From Calothrix sp. HK-06 (GTDB lineage: Bacteria > Cyanobacteriota > Cyanobacteriia > Cyanobacteriales > Nostocaceae): a stretch of 64,000 nt of DNA. The position numbers were made by a program, and so were the translations under genes. The notes beneath the pieces are model-generated. The model saw only the letters and a program-made list of their open reading frames with translations. It had not been told where the DNA came from and did no database searches. The stretch covers positions 174,134 to 238,133 of the forward strand of contig NZ_MRCD01000003.1 in assembly GCF_001904745.1 (NCBI RefSeq). Direction: 5' to 3'. Below, one piece after another: positions 19,037 through 28,061 of this stretch (positions within the stretch are counted from its first letter, which is position 1; every line of letters starts with the position of its first letter).

Positions 19037-19165
19037 TTATACAGAACTATCTACTTTGCGTGATGCCAATACTAACCGCAAATCTTCCCCTTGCAACAGA
19101 TACGACTTATGACGATTTGAAGCTGACCAAGCGAAAAAAGCTTCTGCATAAGGGCGTAAATTTCT
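19037..19165 (-). pseudogene. relic of the C-terminus of a large STAND/WD-repeat-type protein (tentative)
   Basis: The minus strand reads RPYAEAFFAWSASNRHKSYL then LQGEDLRLVLASR before a stop at 19037. This resembles the segment after the NTPase domain of cyanobacterial nSTAND/WD40 proteins (YAxAFxAWL...DESxLLRGxxL). Upstream the frame is broken. The rest of the 680-bp gap (18736-19417) shows no other gene to me. A WD40-repeat fragment occurs at 59662. Low confidence in the family. Confidence 0.35.
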
Positions 19166-19417
19166 TAGTTATTTTGCTACCCAAGTCTCATTAAAAACAG
19201 ATTTGTAAATACGGTTGTAAACTTTTAACTTGCCCGACTGCTTGACTACCAAGCCATTATTTTTGCCAGATCTAACTGATTTGGCTTTTGTAATTTGTTT
19301 GCTGACATTAAACGGCAACTAGAAGTTTGTTTAATTACTGTAAAATTATGCAGCGCGATTGGCAAGATTTGCCTATAATTGCATAGATAACGAGGGTTTT
19401 GTTGAACCGCTTCTGCT

Positions 19418-21688
19418 ATGCGAATTTTGCTGATAGAAGACGACGAAGTTTTGCAAGGTGTACTGGTGCAATCTTTAACCAGTCAGCACTATATTGTCGA
19501 TACTGTCTTGGATGGTCAAACAGGATGGGAATATGCTCAAAGCACAAGCTACGACCTAATTCTAATGGATGTTGGACTACCTATACTTGATGGTATAAAA
19601 GTATGTCATAAATTGCGTACTTCCGGTTGCCCTACACCAGTACTGCTTATAACTGCTAGAGATGCTAATTTAGATCGAATTCGCGGACTAGATGCAGGCG
19701 CCGACGACTATCTAGTTAAACCTTTAAATTTGGAAGAACTTCAGGCAAGGATACGGGCATTACTGCGACGTGGCGAAGTTTCTCCTACAACTGTTTTACA
19801 AGTAGGCAATTTACGTCTAGATCCTCGTAGTTGTGAGGTTAGTTACGGAGAAAAGCTCCTGGCATTAACTCCAAAAGAATACACTCTATTGGAAGTATTT
19901 TTACGGAATCCATCGCGAGTTTTTAGTCGTGGACAACTAGTTGACCAACTGTGGACGTTTGACGACCCTCCTTTAGAGGAAAGCGTTAAGGCACATATTA
20001 AAGGACTGCGGCAAAAGCTGAAAAAAGTTGGAGCTGTAGACTGGATTGAGAATGTGTATGGTTTAGGATATCGATTACGCGAAGGAGTGGGGGAGGATGA
20101 AGGGGACAAGGGGATAATGAAACAAGGAAGTAATCTTTCTCCCGCTCCTTCTATATGTGTTGAGCAGCAGTTCCAGCAGGGTATTAGTAAGTTGTGGCAA
20201 CAGTTTCGAGGGTTGATGGTTGAACGTTTGGAGGCTTTACATTCTTGCGCTACGGAAATAAAAGCAGGAAATCTCACTGACCCCGCTCGCCAAAGTGCAA
20301 AGCAGGCAGCGCACAAGCTTGCTGGTGTGTTGGGGATGTTTGAGCGGGAAGCAGGAACTATATTAGCGCGCAATATTGAACAAATTTTGGGTTCACATCA
20401 AGCATTACAACCTGCTCAGGAACAAAAATTTTTAGATTTGGTGCGTGAATTGGATGAGATGCTAGATTTGGGAGAATCAGAACCATCTTCGCCTTCAGAA
20501 TCTCGACTACTGTTGATTGACCCCGACCCAATTTTAGGTCAAGAGTTACAAAAACTGGCGCCTTCTTTGGACTTGAGTTGGAAACAGGTCGCAACTTTGA
20601 AATTAGCTGAAACTTGGCTTCAGTCTCGCTCTCCAGATTTGGTAGTGCTTAATGTGGATATTACAGGACAACAGTCTGATTGTTTCGCACTGCTATCTAA
20701 ACTAGCCGCGCGCACACCACCCATACCAGTATTATTAATAACATCTGCTTCGGGGTTATTAGATCGGGTTATGGCAACTCGTGCTGGCGCGCAGGGGTTT
20801 TTAGTTAAACCTGTCACAGCAGAGCGAGTTTGGGATACAGCAACCCAAATATTGCAGCGTAACCACTCTTCTAGGGTAAATATATTAGTAGTCGATGATG
20901 ACCCCGTGTTTTTGGCGGCGTTGCGTCCAATGTTGGAACCTTGGGGTATTCGGATGACAGGGTTGGATGACCCCCTACGCTTTTGGGAAGCGCTGCGGTC
21001 TACTGCTCCCAACCTATTAATATTAGATGTGGACATGCCGCAAATTAACGGTATTGAACTTTGTCAAGCAGTTCGCACTGACCCAGACTGGCAAGGACTA
21101 CCAATTTTGTTTCTTACCGCGCGTTGCGACCGCGAAACCATTCAACAAGTGTTTACAAGTGGCGCCGACGATTATATTAGCAAACCAGTTGTGGCTGTGG
21201 AACTATTAACCCGCATTACTAATCGTTTGGAACGTATCCGTTTAATTGAGAATCTTTCTACTAAAGACCCAGTAACTGGATTAGCAAATCAACCTCAATC
21301 AAGTTATGACCTACAACGCATTTGCAAACCCTTTTGTCTGGTAGTATTCAATATTATAGATTTGCGGCAGGTAAATATACAGTATGGTCATGCTATAGGA
21401 AACCAAGTTTTACACAAATGGGGGCGCCTGTTCCAGAATACTTTTCGGGGTAATGAGATATTAGGCTATTGGGGAAACGGGGAATTTGTAGTCGGAATGC
21501 CTGGTTTAACGAAACAAGAAGCAAGCGACTGTCTAGGTGAAATTTTAATTACTTTGCGACAGCAAGTATTTACCGCACCAGATAACAGTCGTTTTCAAGT
21601 AACATTTAGTTTTGGTATTGCTGAGTATCCAACAGATGGATTGACATTACAATCTCTATATCAATTTACAACTAAGAGCAAGTTGTAG
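19418..21688 (+). CDS. multi-domain response regulator REC-wHTH-HPt-REC-REC-GGDEF
   Basis: 756 residues. Receiver with RILLIEDDEVLQ and LMDVGLPILDG, OmpR-type winged helix (~125-225; LTPKEYTLLEVFLRNPSRVFSR), HPt-like helical segment (~245-350; AKQAAHKLAGVLGMF with the candidate His), a receiver-like domain (~365-480), a true receiver (~490-610; LVVDDDPVFLA, ILDVDMPQING) and a GGDEF-like domain (~620-756). The GGDEF signature is degenerate (WGNGEF) and the domain ends early at LYQFTTKSKL, about 20 residues short of the family, so diguanylate cyclase activity is doubtful. The domain order combines a DNA-binding regulator with phosphorelay modules. Confidence 0.88.
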   Translation: MRILLIEDDEVLQGVLVQSLTSQHYIVDTVLDGQTGWEYAQSTSYDLILMDVGLPILDGIKVCHKLRTSGCPTPVLLITARDANLDRIRGLDAGADDYLVKPLNLEELQARIRALLRRGEVSPTTVLQVGNLRLDPRSCEVSYGEKLLALTPKEYTLLEVFLRNPSRVFSRGQLVDQLWTFDDPPLEESVKAHIKGLRQKLKKVGAVDWIENVYGLGYRLREGVGEDEGDKGIMKQGSNLSPAPSICVEQQFQQGISKLWQQFRGLMVERLEALHSCATEIKAGNLTDPARQSAKQAAHKLAGVLGMFEREAGTILARNIEQILGSHQALQPAQEQKFLDLVRELDEMLDLGESEPSSPSESRLLLIDPDPILGQELQKLAPSLDLSWKQVATLKLAETWLQSRSPDLVVLNVDITGQQSDCFALLSKLAARTPPIPVLLITSASGLLDRVMATRAGAQGFLVKPVTAERVWDTATQILQRNHSSRVNILVVDDDPVFLAALRPMLEPWGIRMTGLDDPLRFWEALRSTAPNLLILDVDMPQINGIELCQAVRTDPDWQGLPILFLTARCDRETIQQVFTSGADDYISKPVVAVELLTRITNRLERIRLIENLSTKDPVTGLANQPQSSYDLQRICKPFCLVVFNIIDLRQVNIQYGHAIGNQVLHKWGRLFQNTFRGNEILGYWGNGEFVVGMPGLTKQEASDCLGEILITLRQQVFTAPDNSRFQVTFSFGIAEYPTDGLTLQSLYQFTTKSKL

Positions 21689-21767
21689 CATAAAGTTCCA
21701 GATGTGCAGTCATATCAGCAGAAATCATGATAGAACTGAATAAAGCGCATAACCACGATAATTTTTA

Positions 21768-22481
21768 TTACCAAATAAAGGGAATAATTCGATATTTGAC
21801 TGTCTTTTTGTAATCTTCGTAACCTGCTAATTCTTCAACTAACATTTTTTCTTCTCCAATTATTCTTGTCATCAAATTACACGACATTAATGCACCGATG
21901 AAAATACCATATTTAGAACCTATTAGCATTGGCGCTCCTATGAAAAGTAGTATTGCTCCAAGATACATTGGGTGCCTTACAAAACCGTATACACCTGTGG
22001 AAATTACTTGTTGATTTCGTTCTGTTTGAATTCGGACTAAAGGTGATAAAAAAGTGTTATCAGTGTACGCGCGGTAGAAAAAGAAGAAAGATTTTAATAA
22101 TGCCACCCCTCCTAGTATATTTAACCATAATGGGAAGTTTGTAGTCCATTCATAGCGTTTAGCATCTAAAGGCATGATTACAATCCAAACAAAAAATGCT
22201 ATGATTATCAAATAAAAAACGTACTTATCCCACCCTTTTTGGTTTCCAGTGTCTGGCTTTCTAAATCGTTCAGCAAGTAATTCAGGGTCTTTTCGATATA
22301 AATAAATAGTCGTTGAAAAACCAAGCGTAATAAACTATAAATTAAAAATCCAGCCTTCAACCCATAACCAATCACCAGAAAGAACAATAATCAATGCCGG
22401 ATACAGTATAAGATAGATAATTGAGACAAAGAATTGACTAATTTTTATTTTCTTTTCAGTTACCATAAGAAAAGTTTCCAT
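21768..22481 (-). pseudogene. isoprenylcysteine carboxyl methyltransferase family protein with in-frame amber codon
   Basis: Minus-strand frame reading METFLMVTEKKIKISQFF... through EGWIFNL, then TAG (about 22335-22337), then FITLGFSTTIYLYRKDPELL and on in the same frame to the stop at 21768. The C-terminal half has the ICMT/PEMT signature VRHPMYLGAILLFIGAPM and GEEKMLVEE. Relatives have Trp at the stop position, so TGG to TAG is the likely change. Members are multi-pass membrane methyltransferases. Ribosomes could only make the first ~48 residues unless the codon is suppressed. Repeat copy A is upstream. Confidence 0.85.
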
Positions 22482-22599
22482 TATTTTAGTTGTTGTGAAG
22501 TATTGAGGTGTAGTGAAAGCTTTATTACTTACTTTCACTACATTCTTGCGCTAAATTTCTAAGTATACTCGTCTAAATTACAATCAATCGGTTTGATAT

Positions 22600-22640
22600 T
22601 TATAAAATTACAGAGCAATCGAGAAGAACTAGGGAAGGTC
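22600..22640 (-). repeat. 45-bp upstream element, copy A
   Basis: Minus strand: TTCCCTAGTTCTTCTCGATT then GCTCTGTAA and AAATATC. It lies ~120 bp before the ICMT-like relic and also touches the stop codon of the glycosyltransferase gene on its other side. See the finding on the 11-copy element. Confidence 0.85.
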
Positions 22641-23916
22641 AAAGATAATTTTTGGTGTACAATGTTTTCTCAATAATTTCCACTGCTGCTTTCACTCCAT
22701 TTTCAGCCCGGATATTTTCACCTAAAATAGCAGCTTTTTGACGAATATCTTTATCTTCAATACCCTTCATAATTGCAACTGCTAGATTATCTTCATTCAA
22801 CTTATTGTAAGTAATTGTCGCTGGACTTACTCCCAATTTTCGGCTTCTATATCCCCAAAAAGCTTGGTCGCCTAAAAAGGGAATAATTATCCCTGGAACC
22901 CCCGCACGGAATGTTGCGGCAGTCGTTCCCGCTCCTCCATGATGGACAATGCAAGCCATTTGGGGAAACAACCAATCGTGAGAAATTGCAGAAATTTTAA
23001 AAATATTTTCTGGTAATTCTATATTTTCAATCTCGCTCCAACCAGTGAGAAAAATTCCCCTTTGTTTAGTTTTTATTAATGCAGCTAAAGCAATTTCTGC
23101 TACTTTTTCTGCTTGCTTTCCTGCCATACTTCCAAAGCCAATATATACAGGAGGAGAACCAGCTTGAATAAACTCCACCAAATCCTTTGGTGGAACAAAA
23201 TCTGACGGTGCATCGAGAAACCAATATCCGGTCATATGTTCGTGTTCCAACCAATCAGACGGTTTAGGAACAACCAACGGACTAATTGCATTTAAAAAGT
23301 TAATCTTCGCACGCTTCATGTAGGTTAACGGTGGGGGGTAAATACCCAATTTCGGCATTTTTAAAATATTGTGGCGAAATTGATTTGTAGAGTTGCGAAA
23401 TATGAACCAAAAAATTTGATTTAATACTTGATAAGTCAGTTTGTTGTACCATCCACCGAACTTTTCCCACTCCGGTGGTGTTCCTTGAATAGGAAATTCT
23501 TTTGTGGCTGTAAATGGTTGCATTGCCGCATAATAAAAAGGAACTCTTAGCTTTTGAGCAATATCAAATCCCCAAAACACAATGCTTCCAGCTATAATTA
23601 CATCTGTTCCCTGACAAGCATTCCATGAATCTTCAATCGCAGTTTTCATAATTGGTTCTAATGCTTGTGCAAATCGACTAGGCATCATTAAGGGATTTTT
23701 GGTTTGCATGAACTTTTGTCCTGCTTCCGACGTGAACGCATCCTGGGGATTACCATTAATAAGAGCAAACTCTAATCCATATGCACGAATATCTTGCTCG
23801 AACTTGGCATGGGTTGCCAATCTCACATGATATCCAGCATTTTTCAAACTTACCGCAAATGCTAAATATGGCTGAACATCACCACGGGAACCAATTGTTA
23901 AGATAGTTATATGCAT
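22639..23916 (-). CDS. UGT-type glycosyltransferase (GT1 family)
   Basis: 425 residues. Opens HITILTIGSRGDVQPYLAFA, the hallmark of MurG/sterol-glucosyltransferase-like GT1 enzymes, and carries the nucleotide-sugar motif CIVHHGGAGTTAATFRAGVP followed by GIIIPFLGDQAFWGYR. Such enzymes transfer sugars from UDP/TDP donors to lipids, carotenoids or polyketides. The acceptor cannot be told from the sequence. A second GT1 enzyme with very different base composition lies at 35212. It is 32 bp downstream of the GNAT gene, so the pair is likely co-transcribed from the region with copy B. Confidence 0.9.
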   Translation of the reverse strand: MHITILTIGSRGDVQPYLAFAVSLKNAGYHVRLATHAKFEQDIRAYGLEFALINGNPQDAFTSEAGQKFMQTKNPLMMPSRFAQALEPIMKTAIEDSWNACQGTDVIIAGSIVFWGFDIAQKLRVPFYYAAMQPFTATKEFPIQGTPPEWEKFGGWYNKLTYQVLNQIFWFIFRNSTNQFRHNILKMPKLGIYPPPLTYMKRAKINFLNAISPLVVPKPSDWLEHEHMTGYWFLDAPSDFVPPKDLVEFIQAGSPPVYIGFGSMAGKQAEKVAEIALAALIKTKQRGIFLTGWSEIENIELPENIFKISAISHDWLFPQMACIVHHGGAGTTAATFRAGVPGIIIPFLGDQAFWGYRSRKLGVSPATITYNKLNEDNLAVAIMKGIEDKDIRQKAAILGENIRAENGVKAAVEIIEKTLYTKNYL

Positions 23917-23948
23917 AATCGAGTTTTAGTAATATAAATATGAGCAGA

Positions 23949-24497
23949 TTATTTCACAGTGCGACTCATTACGTAGAGCGCATGTGTATGTATTACAAAT
24001 TTTTTTGGTGGTGTTTTACGTACAATCTCGAATCCCATTTTTTTCCAAAAACGCAATCCTGCCTCATTTGCTTCAATTGCACACAGTGATATTTGTTGCA
24101 CACCTTGCGCCGATACCCAATGTTCAAAAGCTTTGTAAAAATTAGAACCAAAACCTTTGCTTCGCAGTTGGGGAGCAAGCATCATTAACCCTAACCACCA
24201 AGTTTGATTATCAGGATAGTGCCGAATTGATTCAATCATTCCCAATAATATATTGCGCGCGTCAAATAGACCAAATATATACTTGTCTTGCGTAGTTTTT
24301 CCTTCTGGAAGATCAAAAAATTCATCACGAGCCGCCGTAGGTGAAGGTGGCGCCCCATCTGTTAGGAAAGCATAATCACTGCATTGCTCGTACAATTGTT
24401 GAAGAATTTCGGCATCCTCCAGTTCTAGAAACTTTACCCAGTAACCAGAAGGCTCTAAAGCAAAACTCTTTAAATTATCCAAATTATTTTCTCGCAT
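23949..24497 (-). CDS. GNAT family N-acetyltransferase
   Basis: 182 residues. The GNAT core is visible in the acetyl-CoA loop LRSKGFGSNFYKAFEHWV and ISLCAIEANEAGLRFWKKMGF near the C-terminus. Substrate unknown; the family includes antibiotic- and protein-acetylating enzymes. It is the first gene after repeat copy B (element end to start codon ~70 bp) and precedes the glycosyltransferase. Confidence 0.88.
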   Translation of the reverse strand: MRENNLDNLKSFALEPSGYWVKFLELEDAEILQQLYEQCSDYAFLTDGAPPSPTAARDEFFDLPEGKTTQDKYIFGLFDARNILLGMIESIRHYPDNQTWWLGLMMLAPQLRSKGFGSNFYKAFEHWVSAQGVQQISLCAIEANEAGLRFWKKMGFEIVRKTPPKKFVIHTHALYVMSRTVK

Positions 24498-24565
24498 TTT
24501 TTGTCTATATCGACTTATAGTCGGTTAGTTCGCTTTGTTGCTGATACCATTGGTTTATACTTTTA

Positions 24566-24601
24566 AGGTTAGAGAGCAATCGAGAAGAACTAGGGAAGGT
24601 C
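24566..24601 (-). repeat. 45-bp upstream element, copy B
   Basis: Minus strand: TTCCCTAGTTCTTCTCGATT, GCTCTCTAA, then TTAAAAGTATAAA, 70 bp upstream of the GNAT start. TATAAA could act as a -10 hexamer. Confidence 0.88.
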
Positions 24602-24721
24602 AAAAATAATTTTCCATAACAGTGCAAGGAAGGTTAGTGAGTTGCCCCCGGTTTGCTGCATCCTGTAAACTTGGTCGGAGCGGAGTTTTTACTTGCTCCC
24701 TGTAAACGAAAGCACTTAATC

Positions 24722-25171
24722 ATGTTTACTCGACTTGTCTTGTTTATTTTGGTTGCGCTCGGCGGTGCAGGTCTCACCATTCAGATGGCTTGGAACGCGC
24801 GCTTGCGAATATCAACTGGCTCTCCGGTTCTCACCACAATTATCTCAGTATTATTAACTCTCCTTTCACTAGCTCTAGTGTGGGCTAGCGGAGCAACACC
24901 CCGTGGCTCGATCCCAGCTTTTAATTCTCTTCCCCTATGGGCTTGGTTCGGTGGGATATTTGCAGCTTACTATCTTGTCGCTTCCTTAATCGCAATTCCA
25001 AAGTTAGGTGCCGCAGTAGTTTTTTCTTTAGTGATAGCCGGACAAATGCTTGCGGCGCTCATCCTTGATACTACTGGTGCGTTTGGTATTGCCCAAATTT
25101 CCCTTAACCTGTCGCGCGTCTTAGGAACGGTGTTATTACTTATTGGAGTAATCCTTATTCAAAAACGGTAA
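24722..25171 (+). CDS. YdcZ/DMT-type small membrane transporter
   Basis: 149 residues from ATG 24722 with five hydrophobic segments. FILVALGGAGLTIQMAWNA and the alternating helices match the DUF606/YdcZ group of drug/metabolite transporters, which work as pairs or as dimers. LGTVLLLIGVILIQKR closes the last helix. Substrate unknown; within a biosynthetic-looking island export of a product is possible. It points against its neighbours and ends 10 bp from the convergent hlyD stop. Confidence 0.82.
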   Translation: MFTRLVLFILVALGGAGLTIQMAWNARLRISTGSPVLTTIISVLLTLLSLALVWASGATPRGSIPAFNSLPLWAWFGGIFAAYYLVASLIAIPKLGAAVVFSLVIAGQMLAALILDTTGAFGIAQISLNLSRVLGTVLLLIGVILIQKR

Positions 25172-25181
25172 ACGAAGTAGC

Positions 25182-26828
25182 TTATCTAACTGTTTCTAAG
25201 CTCTTAACTTTTTTATCAAACATGTCGGTAAAAATGCTCAAAACAGTGCGCTTGCGTATCTTTATACTACAATTAACTGCCATCCCAGATTGTAATGGTA
25301 GTTTTTTGCCATCTATTGATAGTGATTTCCCATCTAGCTGAATTTTGGCTGGAAAATTATAAAATGGTCGTTCTTGGGTAGGAGGCAAAGCATCGGAACC
25401 AACCCATATTAATTTACCTTTGACGCTGCCAAATTCTCTGTCTGGGAAAGATTCAATATTGATATCGGCGCCCATACCTTCTTTTACAAATCCGATATCC
25501 TTGTTTGTTATAAACACGTGAGCTACTAAATTTTCACTCGGTACAATACTCAAAATTGGCTGAGTGGAATTTGCTACAAACCCAGCAGAGTGAGCTTGTA
25601 AATTAAATACTACTCCATTCGCAGGTGCCCGAAGTTCTTGATATTGAAGCGTTAATTTTGCTTTACTGATTTGAGCATCTATCTCATTAATCTTTTTTTG
25701 GTTATCTAGTTTTGAACGACTGAGTTGGCTATCAATTTCGGCAAGCTTTTTGTCGTTATCAGTAATTTTAGTCAAAATTTCTTTAGCATTTAAATCAACA
25801 GTATTTTGTAACTGTGCTTTTGCCTTGGTAACTGTCGCGTTGATACGTTGTTCTTCCTCCCTGAGACGAGCTATTTCAGCTTGAGCATTGACAATTTCTC
25901 TTTGACGATTACTAATTTCACCTTTAGCGGCAGCAATTTCTTTTTGGCGTGTTAATATTTCCGCTTGGCTCGAAGATATTTCTTGAACGCGCGTTAATAC
26001 TTTTTGCCGTTGTTGTTGCGCTTGTACAACTGAAATTGCTCCTTGCGATGCTAAAGGCGCCAATCTATCTAAAATATTTTTATCTGTAGATAAAATTTGT
26101 TTTGCTATAGCTTCACGTTGCTGCGCTGCTGGTAATTGTTGTAACGCCGTTATTAATTGTACCTTAGCGGTTTCTAACTGTGCTTGGGCGATTGGTAATT
26201 GCTTTTGGGCACCTATTAATTGTACTCGTACCTGATCAAGTTGTGTTTGTAACTCAGTAACTTGTGAACGCGCGGCAGCTTGACGAGATTGTAATTCGGC
26301 ACGACTTGCCATTACTAGTTGTTGTTGATTACTATTTAACATAACAGTATTATTTTGATTAACACCCGGTAACAAAGCTTTAAATGCCTGATTTTCGGAT
26401 ATTAATTTAGTTCTGAGTTGCGTTAATATTTGTAAATTTGATGGTTTTCCTGTAGATACGCTGCTGATGACTTCTGTAGTATAAAATTGGTTTTCTTGTA
26501 CCAGTGAATCTCTAAGTTTATTGAGTGATTCTAGTTCAGCTTTTGGTACTGTGGGGTCAAAACTTAGCAGAATTTCTCCTTTTTTAACCTGTTGACCATC
26601 ATGAACGTAAATCTCGCGTACCACACCTCCATTTGCGGCTTTAACTTCTTGTACAAAACCTTGAGGTTCTAATTTTCCAGTTGCAGGAATGGCTTCTTCT
26701 ATTTTGGCTAAAGATGCCCACGCTATTCCAGAAGTAGTAAGGCTAATTATCAGCCACGTAAATATTCTGGAGGAAATTTTTGGGCGTTCTAAAACAAGAG
26801 ATTGGTCGGGGAAATTTGCAGAGGTCAT
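25182..26828 (-). CDS. HlyD-type membrane fusion protein of a type I secretion system
   Basis: 548 residues. One N-terminal membrane segment (~20-42), then the lipoyl half (ATGKLEPQGFVQEVKAANGG), a long coiled coil (~110-400, rich in Q/A/L/E heptads), the second lipoyl half and a beta-barrel (RAPANGVVFNLQAHSAGFV; LIWVGSDALPPTQERP). This is the periplasmic adaptor that links an inner-membrane ABC exporter to TolC. The ABC partner is at 28062. The gene is preceded by repeat copy C. Confidence 0.93.
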   Translation of the reverse strand: MTSANFPDQSLVLERPKISSRIFTWLIISLTTSGIAWASLAKIEEAIPATGKLEPQGFVQEVKAANGGVVREIYVHDGQQVKKGEILLSFDPTVPKAELESLNKLRDSLVQENQFYTTEVISSVSTGKPSNLQILTQLRTKLISENQAFKALLPGVNQNNTVMLNSNQQQLVMASRAELQSRQAAARSQVTELQTQLDQVRVQLIGAQKQLPIAQAQLETAKVQLITALQQLPAAQQREAIAKQILSTDKNILDRLAPLASQGAISVVQAQQQRQKVLTRVQEISSSQAEILTRQKEIAAAKGEISNRQREIVNAQAEIARLREEEQRINATVTKAKAQLQNTVDLNAKEILTKITDNDKKLAEIDSQLSRSKLDNQKKINEIDAQISKAKLTLQYQELRAPANGVVFNLQAHSAGFVANSTQPILSIVPSENLVAHVFITNKDIGFVKEGMGADINIESFPDREFGSVKGKLIWVGSDALPPTQERPFYNFPAKIQLDGKSLSIDGKKLPLQSGMAVNCSIKIRKRTVLSIFTDMFDKKVKSLETVR

Positions 26829-26904
26829 AGTTAAAATAATTTATTGCATAAATAGGTTATAGCTCTAGGAATCTCTATAATTGCGAATACGAAATAGCGT
26901 CCCT

Positions 26905-26953
26905 GAACTCGATGCTTTAACGTTAGAGAGCAATCGAGAAGAACTAGGGAAAA
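26905..26953 (-). repeat. 45-bp upstream element, copy C
   Basis: Minus strand: TTCCCTAGTTCTTCTCGATT, GCTCTCTAACGTTAAAG, CATCGAGTTCAGGGA, about 80 bp upstream of the hlyD start. The tail CATCGAGTTCA is shared with copy G. Confidence 0.9.
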
Positions 26954-27083
26954 GCGCGCGCTCGAACTAAAAAGACTTTTGGCAATATTAAAAGCCTATA
27001 CTTTGGAATTATGTAAGTCAGGGCAAACTTTGTAGTATATATATGGATAACAGCTTGGTTTCTACACTTCCAGAGGGTTTGAG

Positions 27084-28004
27084 ATGAAAAAATTAGGACT
27101 TCTATGTTTTGTAGTCTTCTTGAGCCTTCTTACTTGCTTGTCAATTAACGCAGCGCAGCCTAAGCGTAACCCAACTCTATGGCAAGTTTATCAGCAATCA
27201 CTAAAACAAGCTAAATATGTTGACCTTACCCATACAATCAACCCTGCAATTCCTGTATGGTCAGGGTTTGGTGCGTCGCAGTTTGCACCCACTGTTAACC
27301 CAAAAACAGGTCAGCCATACACCTACCAAAAAGATGGCTTTGAAGCTACCCAATATAACCTATCCACCGACCAGCTTGGTACTCAATTAGACCCACCTGC
27401 TCATTGGAACCCTGACTATCCAGCTATCGATGAACTACCACCAACATTTGCTGTTCGTCCCCTGGTTGTAATTTCCATTCAAGATAAAGTTGCTCGTGAC
27501 CCTAACTATCATTTAGCTATCAAAGATATTAAGGATTGGGAACGTCAACATGGAATAATTCCTCCTGGTTCAGTTGTTTTTGTGCGTTCTGATTGGTCTA
27601 AGGAATGGCCTAATCCTCAACTAGCTACCAGAACCAAATTTCCTGGAGTGTCGCTCTCTGCTCTCAAGTTCTTACATTTAGAACGCAAAATTCTTTTTCA
27701 TGGGCATGAACCTCTTGATACAGATAGCACACCAACTTTAGAAGGAGAAGCTTGGTTGTTGAAAAATGGTTATACGCAAGCTGAAGGTGTTGCCAATCTC
27801 GATCAAGTACCAGAAACAGGCGCCCTTGTAGCAATTGGGTATCCTAAATTTCAAGGTGGATTAGGAGGTTATGCACGCTATATTGCTATTTGCCCACCAG
27901 ATTGGAAATATGGTGTCTCGATAGGTCAAATTCCTGAATCTCCTCTACAAAAACAAAATAAACCACTTCGATGGGATAAAAATCTTGGTGTTAGAGTGCG
28001 TTAG
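27084..28004 (+). CDS. cyclase family protein (kynurenine formamidase-like), exported
   Basis: 306 residues. Signal peptide ~1-24 (LTCLSINAAQP). The body has DLTHTINPAIPVWSG at its start and QLGTQLDPPAHW where the family has the metal motif HxGTHxDxPxH: two of the His positions are Gln here, while the Asp and last His remain. The family hydrolyses or cyclises amide/ester substrates with a divalent metal. Divergent from hlyD with repeat copy C in between, although the element faces hlyD. A variant active site means the activity is uncertain. Confidence 0.85.
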   Translation: MKKLGLLCFVVFLSLLTCLSINAAQPKRNPTLWQVYQQSLKQAKYVDLTHTINPAIPVWSGFGASQFAPTVNPKTGQPYTYQKDGFEATQYNLSTDQLGTQLDPPAHWNPDYPAIDELPPTFAVRPLVVISIQDKVARDPNYHLAIKDIKDWERQHGIIPPGSVVFVRSDWSKEWPNPQLATRTKFPGVSLSALKFLHLERKILFHGHEPLDTDSTPTLEGEAWLLKNGYTQAEGVANLDQVPETGALVAIGYPKFQGGLGGYARYIAICPPDWKYGVSIGQIPESPLQKQNKPLRWDKNLGVRVR

Positions 28005-28061
28005 AACATATAAACCATTTGTGTTAGAATCGAGGGAGGCACGAACGATGATGAAAGCCTT

